Assembly (NCBI GenBank): GCA_963844435.1
Contig: CAWJOG010000004.1
Coordinates: forward strand, 186,001-250,000
Direction: 5' to 3'
DNA length: 64,000 nt
From: JBDSLU01 sp963844435
Lineage (GTDB): Bacteria; Acidobacteriota; Vicinamibacteria; Vicinamibacterales; Vicinamibacteraceae
Part shown: positions 32,329-43,907 of the stretch, piece by piece
Layout of the letters: every line of letters begins with the position of its first letter
How positions within the stretch are numbered: the first letter of the stretch is position 1
Notes under the pieces: generated by a model
Databases searched by the model: none
What the model saw: the letters and a program-made list of their open reading frames with translations, nothing else
Told to the model about the DNA's origin: nothing
Program-made: the position numbers and the translations under genes

Positions 32329-34824
32329 ATGGCCAGATCTCTGCACCGCTGGCTCGGCACTAACTGCGTCCTGTCGCGTCGCTTGTGCGAAGTGCTCGGC
32401 GTGGCGTTCTTCGGCCTCGCCCTGCTGTGGGTGATCAGCCTCGCCAGCTACTCGGCGCACGACCCGGTGCTGTTCTTCAGCACCGCGGCCGGCAGGCCGG
32501 GCAACTTCGGCGGGCGTGTCGGCGCGCTGCTCGCCGAGCTCGCCTTCCAGGTGCTCGGCTACGGCGCCTACCTGCTGCCGGCGGCGCTCGTCGTCGTCGG
32601 CTGGCACTACTTCTGGGTGCGGGCGCTGACCGCGCCGTGGACCAAGCTCGCCGGCGGCATCGTGCTGTTCTCGGCGGGCGGCGCGGCCCTGGCGATCGCG
32701 TTCGGGCGGCTCCCGATCGGCGGCAAGGCGTTCCCCGCCGGCGGCGCGCTCGGCGCCGGCGTCGCCGGCCTGCTCACCGATCAGCTCAATCGCTCGGGCG
32801 CGCTGGTGCTGGTGCTGACCGCCCTGTTCCTGTCGCTGCTGATGGTCACGCAGCTGTCGTTCGGGGCGATCGCCGGCGCGATCGGCGGCTCCGTGCGGCG
32901 TGCGATCGGCGACCGGGTCAGCGCGATCGGCACCTGGCGCGAGGAGCGGCGGCGCGAGAAGCAGCGCCAGGACGTGATCCGCAAGCACCTCGAGAAGGGC
33001 ACGGCACCGGAGACCGTCGAGCGAGCCGTGACCAAGGCCGACGCGGCGCGCGCCGCCGACGGCAAGCGCCCGTCGCTGGCGATGCCGGCGGCCGCGGCCA
33101 CGGGCAAGACATCGGCAGCCGCGAAGGGCGCCGGCCTCGACGACGATGACGACGACCTCGCGGATCGCGCGCCCGCGGCGCGCGCCGAGGCATCCGCCTC
33201 GTCGAAGCCGGCGGTGAAGGTCGCCGCGCCGCCGATGGCCCCGTCCGTGACGCCGCCGGCCGCGCCCAAGCCGCGCGAAGCGGCCCGCATCGCCGCGCCG
33301 TCGCTGCCGCTCACCGACGCCGATCCGGTCAAGGCGCCGGCCGAGCGCCGCAAGGGGGACTACACCCTGCCGCCGCTGGCGCTGCTCGACGCCGCCCGCG
33401 CCGAGCGCAAGGTCGACGAGCGGCTGCTGATGGACGCGGCGCGGCACCTCGAGGACAAGTGCCGCGAGTTCTCGGTCGAAGGCTCGGTGGTGCAGATCCA
33501 TCCCGGCCCGGTCGTCACCACCTTCGAGCTGAAGCCCGACGCCGGCGTGAAATACAGCAAGATCACCGGCCTCTCGGACGACCTGTCGCTGGCGATGAAA
33601 GCCGAATCGGTGCTGATCGATCGCATCCCCGGCAAGTCGACGGTCGGCATCCAGATCCCGAACGCCGATCGCGAGCAGATCTCGCTGCGCGAGATGCTCG
33701 AATCGGAGGCCTACCAGAACGCCGGCTCGAAGCTGATGATGGCGCTCGGCAAGTCGATCCACGGCGAGCCCTTCTTCGCCGACCTGGCGACGATGCCCCA
33801 CCTGCTCATCGCCGGATCGACGGGCACGGGCAAGTCGGTCGGCCTCAACTCGATGCTGACCAGCATCCTCTACCGCGCGACGCCCGAGGACGTGCGGCTG
33901 ATCATGATCGACCCGAAGCGCCTCGAGCTGGGGATGTACGCCGACATCCCGCACCTGCTCACGCCGGTGGTCGTCGATCCGAAGCTCGCCGCCAACGCCC
34001 TCAAGTGGGCGGTCGGCGAGATGGAGCACCGCTACAAGACGATGGCCGCCGAGCACGTGCGGAACATCGAGCAGTACAACCGCAACATGCGGATCAAGAT
34101 CCAGGGTGGCGAGATGCTCGACAACGGCGAGCCGCCGAAGGCGCTGCCGTTCATCGTCGTCGTCATCGACGAGCTCGCCGACCTGATGATGGTCGCCGGG
34201 CACGAGGTCGAGGAATCAATCTGCCGCCTGGCGCAGATGGCCCGCGCCGTCGGCATCCACCTGATCCTGGCGACGCAGCGCCCCTCGGTCGACGTCATCA
34301 CCGGCCTGATCAAGGCCAACCTGCCGGCCCGCATCTCGTTCCGCGTCTCCTCGAAGACCGACTCGCGCACCATCCTCGACGCCAACGGCGCCGACAAGCT
34401 GCTCGGCAAGGGCGACATGCTGTTCCTGCCGCCGTCGTCGCATCGGTTGCTGCGCCTGCACGGCGCCTACATCTCCGAGCAGGAGAGCGCGCGCCTGGCC
34501 AGCTTCCTGCGCAAGCAGGGCCGCCCGACCTACGACGTCTCGATCACCGACGACGAGAAGTCGGTGTCGTCGATCGAGTTCGATCGCGACGAGCTCTACG
34601 ACGAGGCGTCGCGCATCGTCGTGACCAGCCGGCAGGCGTCGATCTCGTTCCTGCAGCGCCGGCTGCGGGTCGGCTTCAGCCGCGCCGCGCGGCTGGTCGA
34701 CATGATGGAGGCGGACGGCCTGGTGTCGAGCGGCGCCGGCGGCAAGGCCCGCGACGTGCTGGTGCCGGCGACGTATTTCGACGAGGTGGACAACCGCTGG
34801 GACAACCCGGTGGCCACGCCCTGA
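32329..34824 (+). CDS. ftsK: DNA translocase FtsK
   Basis: About 831 residues. The N-terminal membrane region (to about 200) has four or so hydrophobic segments (VAFFGLALLWVISLASY, LGYGAYLLPAALVVVGW, others). A Lys/Ala/Pro-rich linker (about 200-340) follows, then the motor: VQIHPGPVVTTFELKPDAGV, Walker A IAGSTGTGKSVGLNSM (about 496), Walker B FIVVVIDELADLMMV. The C-terminal gamma winged helix has SISFLQRRLRVGFSRAARLV, which reads KOPS-like DNA signals and activates XerCD. ATG at 32329 is chosen; GTG at 32317 is the alternative, but that text belongs to the RNase J tail. Confidence 0.95.
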   Translation: MARSLHRWLGTNCVLSRRLCEVLGVAFFGLALLWVISLASYSAHDPVLFFSTAAGRPGNFGGRVGALLAELAFQVLGYGAYLLPAALVVVGWHYFWVRALTAPWTKLAGGIVLFSAGGAALAIAFGRLPIGGKAFPAGGALGAGVAGLLTDQLNRSGALVLVLTALFLSLLMVTQLSFGAIAGAIGGSVRRAIGDRVSAIGTWREERRREKQRQDVIRKHLEKGTAPETVERAVTKADAARAADGKRPSLAMPAAAATGKTSAAAKGAGLDDDDDDLADRAPAARAEASASSKPAVKVAAPPMAPSVTPPAAPKPREAARIAAPSLPLTDADPVKAPAERRKGDYTLPPLALLDAARAERKVDERLLMDAARHLEDKCREFSVEGSVVQIHPGPVVTTFELKPDAGVKYSKITGLSDDLSLAMKAESVLIDRIPGKSTVGIQIPNADREQISLREMLESEAYQNAGSKLMMALGKSIHGEPFFADLATMPHLLIAGSTGTGKSVGLNSMLTSILYRATPEDVRLIMIDPKRLELGMYADIPHLLTPVVVDPKLAANALKWAVGEMEHRYKTMAAEHVRNIEQYNRNMRIKIQGGEMLDNGEPPKALPFIVVVIDELADLMMVAGHEVEESICRLAQMARAVGIHLILATQRPSVDVITGLIKANLPARISFRVSSKTDSRTILDANGADKLLGKGDMLFLPPSSHRLLRLHGAYISEQESARLASFLRKQGRPTYDVSITDDEKSVSSIEFDRDELYDEASRIVVTSRQASISFLQRRLRVGFSRAARLVDMMEADGLVSSGAGGKARDVLVPATYFDEVDNRWDNPVATP

Positions 34825-34858
34825 AACCCGCGTCAATCCTGGTGTACCGAGGCTGACC

Positions 34859-37082
34859 ATGGCCCGCCCATTCCTCTTCGCGCCCGTTCGCCGCGCCGCC
34901 TGCGCCGCTGCCGTCGCCCTCGCCATGGCGGGCGCCGGCGACGCTGTCGAGGCATCGGCGCGGAGCGACTACGAGCGGCTGCTGGCGCGCGTCGAGGCGC
35001 TGCGGCTCGACGGTCCGCGGCCGACGCCGCGCCCGCAGCTGAAGCGGGTGACCGCCGACGCCGAGGCCATCGCCCGGCGCCACGCCGGCAGCGGGTACGC
35101 CGACAACGCGCTGTGGCAGGCGGCCACGGTGGCGCTCGCCGCCTATCGCGTCTACCGGCAGCCAGCCGATCGCACGCTCGGCCTGGAGTTGCTCGACACC
35201 CTCGTGCGGCGCTATCCGTCCAGCTCGCTCGTGCCCGAGGCGCGCGCGCTGATGCGCCGCCATGCGCCGGCGCCCGCGAAAGGTCTGTCCGCGAAGGCGG
35301 CGACTTCGAAGGCGTCGCCGGCCGCCGCCAGGACCGCTCCGGGGGCGACGCGCCCCACTCCCCCACCGGCCCCGGTCTCCGTGTCGATGCCGGCAGAGAC
35401 GGAGACGATCAGCCCGACGATCCGCTGCGACGAGCCCCGCCATGACGGCGCTGCCGACGACGCGAGCGACGGAGTCCACCGGTCGGATGGCGACGCTGCG
35501 CGGACTCCGTCGGACCACGATCGGCAACACCATCCGGCTGACGCTCGATTTCGATGGCGAGGTCGCCTTCGATCACCAGCGGCTGCCAGGGCCGGACCGC
35601 GTCTTCTTCGACTTCGCGCGCACGACGCCCATCCCGTCCTTGTCCGATACCGTCTTGCAGTTCGAAGGCGCGACGGTCCGCCGGGTGCGGCTCGGCCGGC
35701 CGCGCCCCGACGTCACGCGCGTGGCGATCGACCTGGACGGCGTCGCCACCTACACGGTCTTCGCGCTTTACCATCCGTTCCGGCTGACCATCGATCTGCA
35801 GCCGGTCCCGGCCGGCCGGCCGGCCGGGACGTTGACGTCAGCGGCTCCGCCCGCCGCGACGCCGCCTGCCTCCACACCGCCCGTCACGCGGACGGCGATC
35901 GCGGTGCCGCGCACCGGGCTCGTGCCGACGGCGGTCCCGCTGCCCGCGTCGATGCCGGCTCCGGCGCCGCCGCCACCGGCATTGCTGCGAACCACCCGTG
36001 TTGCCGCACCGGCCGTCGTCCGCCCCGTCGCGCCGCCGACCCGGATCGTCGTCGTCGAGCCGCTCCTCGCTGTCGACGACACGCCGCTCTCGCCCGGACA
36101 CGTGCGCGGCGCCGTGGACGCCGCGCCGGCGCTGGCGACACGTGCGATCGCGAAGTCGCCGGCGCTGTTGCGCGCGCGCCGCACCCAGCCGCTGATGGTC
36201 CGCGCCGCGATACGTCCGCCGCGCGGGCTGCCGCCTGGAATGGATCTGGCGGCGTACGTCGCTCCTGCCGGGCGCCCCGCGCGATCCGAGCGCCGCGCCG
36301 CGGCGCCGGTCGTCCCCGCGCCGCTCGTGCCGGGCGCCCCCGCCGAGAACGGTGCCGGCGGGTTCTCGATCGCGCGGCAGCTCGGGCTCGGCGTGTCGCG
36401 CATCGTCATCGACCCGGGCCACGGCGGCAAGGATCCAGGCGCCCCGGGGTCGAAGACGACCGAAGCCGCCGTCGTGCTGGATGTCGCGTTACGCGTCGAG
36501 AAGATCCTGGCTGCGGAGGGCGGCGTCGAGGTCGTGCTGACGCGGCGCACGGACACCTTCGTGCCGCTCGAGGAGCGCACGGCGATGGCCAACAACCACG
36601 CCGCCGACCTGTTCCTCTCGATCCATGCCAACTCGAGCCGCAATCGGAAGGCGGCTGGCGTCGAGACCTACATCCTCAATTTCGCCACGAACGCCGACGC
36701 CGCCGCCGTCGCGGCGCGCGAGAACGCCGCCGCCGTCGGGTCGATGCGCAACCTGCCCGACATGGTCCGCGCCATCACCCAGGGCAACAAGCGCGACGAG
36801 TCACGCGAGCTGGCGAGCGCCGTCCAGGAATCGATGGTGTCGCGGCTGCGCCCGCACAACCCGCCGCTGCGCGATCTCGGCGTCAAGCAGGCGCCGTTCG
36901 TCGTCCTGATCGGCGCCGGCATGCCCAGCGTCCTCGCCGAGATCGCCTTCATCAGCCACGAAGGTGAAGGCGGGCTGCTGCGCACCGAGAAATACCGCCA
37001 GCGCATCGCCGAGGCCCTGGCGGCCGCCGTCATCCGCTACACCCGCACGCTCAAGCCCGTCGGCACCATCGCCGCCCAGTAA
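34859..37082 (+). CDS. N-acetylmuramoyl-L-alanine amidase with AMIN domain, frameshifted
   Basis: Zinc amidase that cuts the peptide from peptidoglycan glycan strands. The first frame (34859 to about 35440) has a signal peptide (RAACAAAVALAMAGAGDAV) and a helical TPR-like part (YERLLARVEALRL, YADNALWQAATVALAAYRVY). The frame then shifts near 35430. From ATG 35442 the second frame has an AMIN domain (TIRLTLDFDGEVAFDH...TIDL), a long Pro/Ala linker, and Amidase_3: IVIDPGHGGKDPGAPG, LFLSIHANSS, and VLAEIAFISHEGEG with the catalytic Glu. The first frame stays open without meaning after the shift, so one gene with an indel is likelier than two genes. Confidence 0.85.
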
Positions 37083-37136
37083 CCGTGCCCGCGGCGGAGC
37101 CCGGGGCTGGGCCCGGGGCAACAGGCGGAATCTGCG

Positions 37137-37142
37137 TACAAT
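37137..37142 (+). promoter_or_regulatory. Candidate -10 element abutting a start codon
   Basis: TACAAT directly precedes GTG 37143 and lies 6 bases before in-frame GTG 37149 (GTGTTC). A leaderless mRNA beginning at 37149 would fit. Confidence 0.35.
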
Positions 37143-37406
37143 GTGAAGGTGTTCGCCTTGTTTCAGGCAGTGACGCCGGTCGTGGAACTGCCGGCGGCGG
37201 CGCCGGCGAAGGAAGTCGGCCCGGCCGACGTCCTCATCGGATCCATCGGCCTGGTCGGCGCGCTGGCCGTGCTGGCCCTGATGGCCGGCCTGTTGTTCGG
37301 GGGCCTGTTCATCCTGCGGCGACGGGCCAGCGAACGGCGGGACACCGCCGACGAGCCCGAGGCGACGCAGCTCAGGCTGTCGGAGCCGCCCAACGGGACG
37401 CCGTGA
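37143..37406 (+). CDS. Small single-pass membrane protein
   Basis: An 87-residue protein with one strong hydrophobic helix (VLIGSIGLVGALAVLALMAGLLFGGLFIL, about residues 30-58; given here as the LVGALAVLALMAGLLFGG core), then RRRASERRD and an acidic tail. It has no recognised family. The topology is probably N-out with the basic cluster inside. GTG at 37149 is an alternative start. Its 3' end overlaps the convergent aminopeptidase gene by 35 bases. Confidence 0.6.
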   Translation: MKVFALFQAVTPVVELPAAAPAKEVGPADVLIGSIGLVGALAVLALMAGLLFGGLFILRRRASERRDTADEPEATQLRLSEPPNGTP

Positions 37407-38886
37407 ACGCCAGCTCCGCGAGCGTGCGCACGGCGACGCCTGTGGCGCCCTTGGGCGAGTAAGGCTTCGGCTCGTCGACCCACGCCGTCCCGGCGACGTC
37501 GAGGTGGGCCCACGGCAGCCCGCCGGTGAACTCCTTGAGGAACAGCGCGGCGGTGATGGCGCCGCCCGGGCGGCCGCCGACGTTGGCCATGTCGGCGATC
37601 TCGCTCTTCAGCTGGTCCTGGTATTCCTCGTAGAGCGGCATTTCCCACAGCCGATCCCCGGCCCGCGCGCCCGTCTCGCGCACGATGTCGACCCACCACT
37701 GCGGGGTGCCGAAGATCGCCGAGGTGACGCGGCCGAGCGCGACGACGCAGGCGCCGGTCAGCGTCGCGACGTCGACGAGGTGGGTCGCGCCCATCTTTTC
37801 GCGCGCGTACCACAGCGCGTCGCCGAGGATCAGGCGTCCCTCGGCGTCGGTGTTGAGCACCTCGACGGTCTTGCCACTGGCGCCGCGGATCACGTCCCCG
37901 GGCTTGAGCGCCTTGCCGCCCGGCATGTTCTCGACCGCCGGGACGACACCGACGACGCGGATCGGCGCCTCGAGCAGGCTGAGCGCGCGCATCGCAGTGA
38001 TGACCGCGGCGCCGCCAGCCATGTCGTCCTTCATCCGGTCCATCATGTCGGCCGGCTTGATCGAGATGCCGCCGGTGTCGAACGTGACGCCCTTGCCGAT
38101 CAACCCGAGCACCGGCCCGCCGGTGACGCCGGGCGGCGTGTGCGACAGCGTCAGCAGCCGCGCCGGCTCGATCGAGCCGCGCGCCACGCCCTCGATCAGC
38201 CCCATCCCCAGCGCCTCGATGGCGCGCTCGTCGTGGATCTGCACGTCGAGCGACGTGCCGGCGGCGAGGGCCGCGCCGCGCTCGACGAAGACCCGCGGCG
38301 TCAGCACGTTGCCCGGCTCGTTGGCCATCAGCCTGGCGAAGTTGGTGGCCTCGCCCAGGATGCGCCCGCGCGCGACCGCCGCCACCAGATCCGGGGCCGG
38401 CGTCTCGACGCGAATCAGCGCCTCGGTGAGCGGCGTCGTATCCCGTTCGCCGGTCTTGTAGGTGTCGAGATCGAGGGCCGAGTAAAGGACGCCCTCGGCG
38501 AGGGCCTGCAGCACCTCGGGACGGGCGTCGGCGTCCGGGACGAGACAGGCCAGCCGGCTGAACCGGCGCTGGCGGACCGTCAGGCCGGCGACGATGCCCA
38601 GCCGGCGCCAGCGTTCCGGGGTCACGTCCTCGGGCCGGCCGCTGCCGACGACCAGGATGCGGCTGGCCTGCGCGCCGCGCGCCACCACCGGCAGCCAGGC
38701 CGTCTCGAACGCCTTGCGGCGCAGTTCGCTGCCGCCGAGCAGCGAGGCCAGGGCGCCGCCGGTCGCGGGATCGAGGCGCACGTCCGGCCCGGCGCCTTCG
38801 GGCACGAACGTCACGAGCACATCGGTGGCAAGGTCCGACGGGGGACCGGCGACGACTGACAGGAGAACAGCGGAGGTCTGAGACAC
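37372..38886 (-). CDS. pepA: Leucyl aminopeptidase (M17)
   Basis: About 504 residues, the usual PepA length. The catalytic C-terminal domain has GKGVTFDTGGISIKPADMMD, KDDMAGGAAVI and NTDAEGRLILGDALWYA, which bring the two-metal ligands (Lys, Asp, Asp, Asp, Glu). VDVATLTGACVVALG also matches. It removes N-terminal residues from peptides in the cytoplasm. GTG at 38886 gives the family N-terminus; further upstream text would run into the promoter region. TATAAT lies 7 bases before it, so the mRNA may be leaderless. Confidence 0.93.
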   Translation of the reverse strand: MSQTSAVLLSVVAGPPSDLATDVLVTFVPEGAGPDVRLDPATGGALASLLGGSELRRKAFETAWLPVVARGAQASRILVVGSGRPEDVTPERWRRLGIVAGLTVRQRRFSRLACLVPDADARPEVLQALAEGVLYSALDLDTYKTGERDTTPLTEALIRVETPAPDLVAAVARGRILGEATNFARLMANEPGNVLTPRVFVERGAALAAGTSLDVQIHDERAIEALGMGLIEGVARGSIEPARLLTLSHTPPGVTGGPVLGLIGKGVTFDTGGISIKPADMMDRMKDDMAGGAAVITAMRALSLLEAPIRVVGVVPAVENMPGGKALKPGDVIRGASGKTVEVLNTDAEGRLILGDALWYAREKMGATHLVDVATLTGACVVALGRVTSAIFGTPQWWVDIVRETGARAGDRLWEMPLYEEYQDQLKSEIADMANVGGRPGGAITAALFLKEFTGGLPWAHLDVAGTAWVDEPKPYSPKGATGVAVRTLAELAFTASRWAAPTA

Positions 38887-38893
38887 GCCTCGG

Positions 38894-38899
38894 ATTATA
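38894..38899 (-). promoter_or_regulatory. Candidate -10 for pepA
   Basis: The minus strand reads TATAAT, a perfect -10, ending 7 bases before GTG 38886. No Shine-Dalgarno fits in the gap. No clear -35. Confidence 0.5.
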
Positions 38900-38977
38900 T
38901 GAGGTTGACACCGGATGCCGAGCCAGCCGTCCGCAGCAACGCCGCCCGCGGGCGCAGGCGCGGCCGCCGACACTCCG

Positions 38978-39077
38978 CCGCCCCGCGTGAGGCGCCGCCG
39001 CGCGCCCAGCGCGGCGAATTGCAGCCGAACGCGCGAAGGGGCGGCCTGCGGCCGCGCGTGAGAGCGCGGCCGCCGAC
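38978..39077 (+). repeat. Structured intergenic repeat, copy D
   Basis: Fourth copy, 35 kb from the others, between divergent pepA and a secreted-protein gene. P2 is GCCGCGC/GCGCGGC with loop GCCCA (38997-39015). P3 is a perfect GCGGCCGCGC/GCGCGGCCGC with loop GTGAGA (39048-39073), different in sequence from copies A-C. P1 (38985-38992 with 39025-39032) has two mismatches. The single strand reads GAATTGCAG. Confidence 0.75.
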
Positions 39078-39130
39078 CGATGAAGAGTTAAGATGGGCGT
39101 GCCATCCTACGCCCAAGAACAGGATTGACC

Positions 39131-39607
39131 ATGCCGTCGTACTGGATGTCGGCTCGCGCCCTGGTTGTTACCGCCGCGCTGGCCGTCGCCCTGTCGCCTG
39201 GCCTTCTCGCCCAGACCCCGGCGCCGGGCACGGACGCCGACAAGCCGAAGAAGCTGTCCATCGACTTGCGCATCACGCCGCAGGTCAGCTTCGCGCCGTC
39301 GAGGGTCCGCGCCATCGCCGAGTTGAAGCTGCCCGCCGATCGACACGCCGAGTTCTACTGCGCGGCCATCGAATGGGACTGGGGCGACCTGACCGAATCG
39401 GCCGAGTCGATCGAATGCGAGCCCTACGAGGACGGGGTCAGCGCCGTGAAGCAGGTGTTCACCGCCGAGCACACCTTCCAGACCGGCGGGCGCTATCGCG
39501 TCCAGCTGCGCCTGCGCCGCAACCGCAAGATACTGGCCAGCACGAGCACCATCGTGACGGTCCGTCCCGGCGTGCGCGACGCGGGATACGGCGCGCCGCA
39601 ACCGTGA
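39131..39607 (+). CDS. Secreted protein with PKD-like fold
   Basis: A 158-residue protein with signal peptide (SARALVVTAALAVALSPGLLA, ending near QTPAP). The mature part (KKLSIDLRITPQVSFAPSRV, FYCAAIEWDWGDLTES, TAEHTFQTGGRYRVQLRL) looks like a single PKD/Ig-like beta sandwich: the WDWGD and HTF-GRY features are typical. No catalytic motif, so likely an adhesive or structural periplasmic domain. ATG at 39131 is chosen to start the signal peptide. Confidence 0.65.
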   Translation: MPSYWMSARALVVTAALAVALSPGLLAQTPAPGTDADKPKKLSIDLRITPQVSFAPSRVRAIAELKLPADRHAEFYCAAIEWDWGDLTESAESIECEPYEDGVSAVKQVFTAEHTFQTGGRYRVQLRLRRNRKILASTSTIVTVRPGVRDAGYGAPQP

Positions 39608-39656
39608 TCCACGCAGGCGCCGGCCATGCCGGCGCCGCCTGCGACCGGCGGCTGCC

Positions 39657-41588
<1,932 letters not shown>

Positions 41589-41591
41589 TCC

Positions 41592-43814
41592 CTAGAACCT
41601 GTGCAGGTAGCTGGCCTTGAGGAAGAGGCCGCGCCGTGACTCGCGCAGCGGGCTGAGCTCGTCCACCTGCCACTCGCCATCCCGGTAACGTGCGGCGCTC
41701 GCGCAGCGCGCCGTAGCCGGCGAAGAACACCGTGCCCGGGCGCAGCTCGTACGAGACCAGCGAGTCGAGCAGCAGCCGCTGCGACGACGTGTCGTGCTGC
41801 GCGATCAGGCGTGCATACAGCCGGCGCGTGAACTGGTAGGTGGTGCGCGAATTGATGATCACCACGTCGTACACGTCGGCTCCGGTATCGGCGCGGTCGA
41901 AGTCGACGTACTGCCACTCGATCTGCTCGGACAGGCGCGAGTTCGGCTGGATCGTCGCGAACGCGGACAGGTTGCGCGATCGGCCCTGGAACGGATCGAT
42001 CTCGTCGTAGTACGTGGCATAGCCGTCGTTGACGTTGCCACCGGCGCGCAGCCAGCGGAAGAACTGGGCGTTGCCGAAGGCACGCCAGCGGCCGCGCTTG
42101 TAGCGATTGCCCGACCCACGGTTCGTGTCCGCCGACGTAGTCGGCGCGGAAGAAGCCCTGGCGGGCCATGTGGAGACGGATGCCCGGGACGGCAAGGTTG
42201 TCCGACCCGTCCTGGACGCGATCCTCGCCGCCCTGCCAGAACACGAACGGCACCACGCGCTTGATGAACGCGAAGCGGCCCTTCGCCGACGGATAGAAGC
42301 TGTAGGCGCCGAAGCCCCACCCGCTCGTGAAGCCGGTCCGGTTGTAGAACGCCGAGTCCATCTGGAAGTCGCGGTCGTAGTGCTCCACCTGGCCGAACAG
42401 GTCGTAGCGCCGCGAGCTCATGCCGGCCGTCCACAGCGTCCCCAGGCCTTGCGTGTGACTGCCGTCGGCGGCGGTGGCCGTTGAGTAGAGCGCCATGCCG
42501 GTCATCTGCAGCGATGAGCCGCGCTTCTTCAGGCTGACGTCGGCGCCGGCCACGGTGTTCGAGGCCGGGCCGTGCGCGGTGGTCGACAGGATGGCGCCGG
42601 CGTAGCTGCCGGGCGAGAAGAACGTCGTCTGGGCGCGGCCGATGGTGAACACCTTGTCGTGACCGTCGAGCGGATCGCCGGCCTCGAGATCCCGTCCGGC
42701 TGCCTGATCGACCGCCGTGAGCACGCCGAACGTCGTGTGGCCCAGCGATCCGGTCACCTTGCCGCCGACGATCGGATCGACGATGCGGCGCGTGTGCACC
42801 GCGGAGATCATGTTGCCGTCGCCACCGCCGACGCCGGCCAGGGTGAAGGTTCCGGCGCCTTCCATGAAGAACGGCCGCTTCTCCGAGAAGAAGATCGGGT
42901 AGCGCTGGTTCACCTCGACCTGGAACGCGTCGCTCTCGACCTGGCTGAAGTCGGGGTTCACCGTGGCGTCGACGGTGATCGTCGACGTCAGCCCGTACTT
43001 CCCCGAGAGCCCCACCGACGCGTCGCCGTCGTACGCCGCCCACGCCGACGGCGTGGCGCGCTCTTCCGAGCCGGAGTAGACGACGCTGGGGATCGCCTCG
43101 CGGGTCGGCCGGCCGCGCAGCTGATCGAACACCAGCGGCGCGTGGTGCTGGAACACCCACTCGTTCGGCTTGAGCTGCGGCCACGACACCGAGTAGCCGG
43201 TGCGGCTGACACGGCGCCAGAACAGCACGCCCATCCGCGCCGCGTCGCCGCCCTTGAAGCGGATCGACTGGAGCGGCAGTCGGATCTCGACGGTGTAGCC
43301 GGTGCTGAGGACGCGGCCGGCGCTGTCCCACACCCAGTCGGGTGACTCATCCTCGCCGCCCGAGTTGGTCTGCAGCATGTCGAGCTGCACGCCGCTCGGG
43401 TTCACCATCATGTGATACGCGACCTGGCCGGTGCCCAGCGCGTCGAGGCTCAGGCCGACCCAGTCGTCGCTCCAGATGTTGTCGCGGCGGGTGATGCTGG
43501 TCTTGATCTTCGCGGCGTCCGGATCGTCGCAGCGGAACGCGATGTACATGTAGCGATCGTCGTAAGCGATCCACACGTGCGTCTGCTGCGGGATGGCTTC
43601 GCCGTGCAGCGGATTGTACGAGCCCCACGCTCCGGTCGGCAGTTCGGGCCCCTGCCACACGCGCGTCGTCGAGCGTGCCGTCGATGACGGGCGCGGTGGC
43701 AGCGCGGACGGGAGTGAGGGGTGGCAGCGCGGCATCGGCCGCGTGGAGCACGGCGGGCACGGCGAGAAGGACGGCGAGGCACGCCGTCAGGCGAGCCGCG
43801 AACACACAGATCAT
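41592..43814 (-). CDS. DUF5916/CBM9-like outer-membrane-associated protein, three frame breaks
   Basis: One gene in four frame segments: signal peptide and start (ICVFAARLTACLAVLLAVPA, then PVIDGTLDDA, a CBM9 opening), the long middle (WIAYDDRYMYIAFRCDDPDA, WKPNEW-like QLKPNEWVFQHHA, VNPDFSQVESDAFQVEVNQR, FFSEKRPFFMEGA), then NAQFFRWLRAGGNVNDGYAT, and the end RESRRGLFLKASYLHRF. Breaks fall near 43670, 42110 and 41690. DUF5916 proteins have an N-terminal carbohydrate-binding-like domain and a C-terminal beta barrel. Repaired length is about 740 residues. Because every segment is well conserved, the breaks look like sequence errors. Confidence 0.75.
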
Positions 43815-43907
43815 CTGACGTGAAGGTTGGACGAGGGCCGGCGCGGTTCGGTTTACGCCCGGCGCGCCGCCCTGGGTATTACGACGGTGCGCGCACCGCG
43901 GGGGGCG

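Noticed and set aside
30040..34203. Very long open frame on the minus strand opposite rsmA, RNase J and ftsK
   Set aside because: Product is low-complexity His/Arg/Asp/Gly-rich with no family. Such shadows are expected at this GC content, and three well-conserved genes occupy the plus strand.
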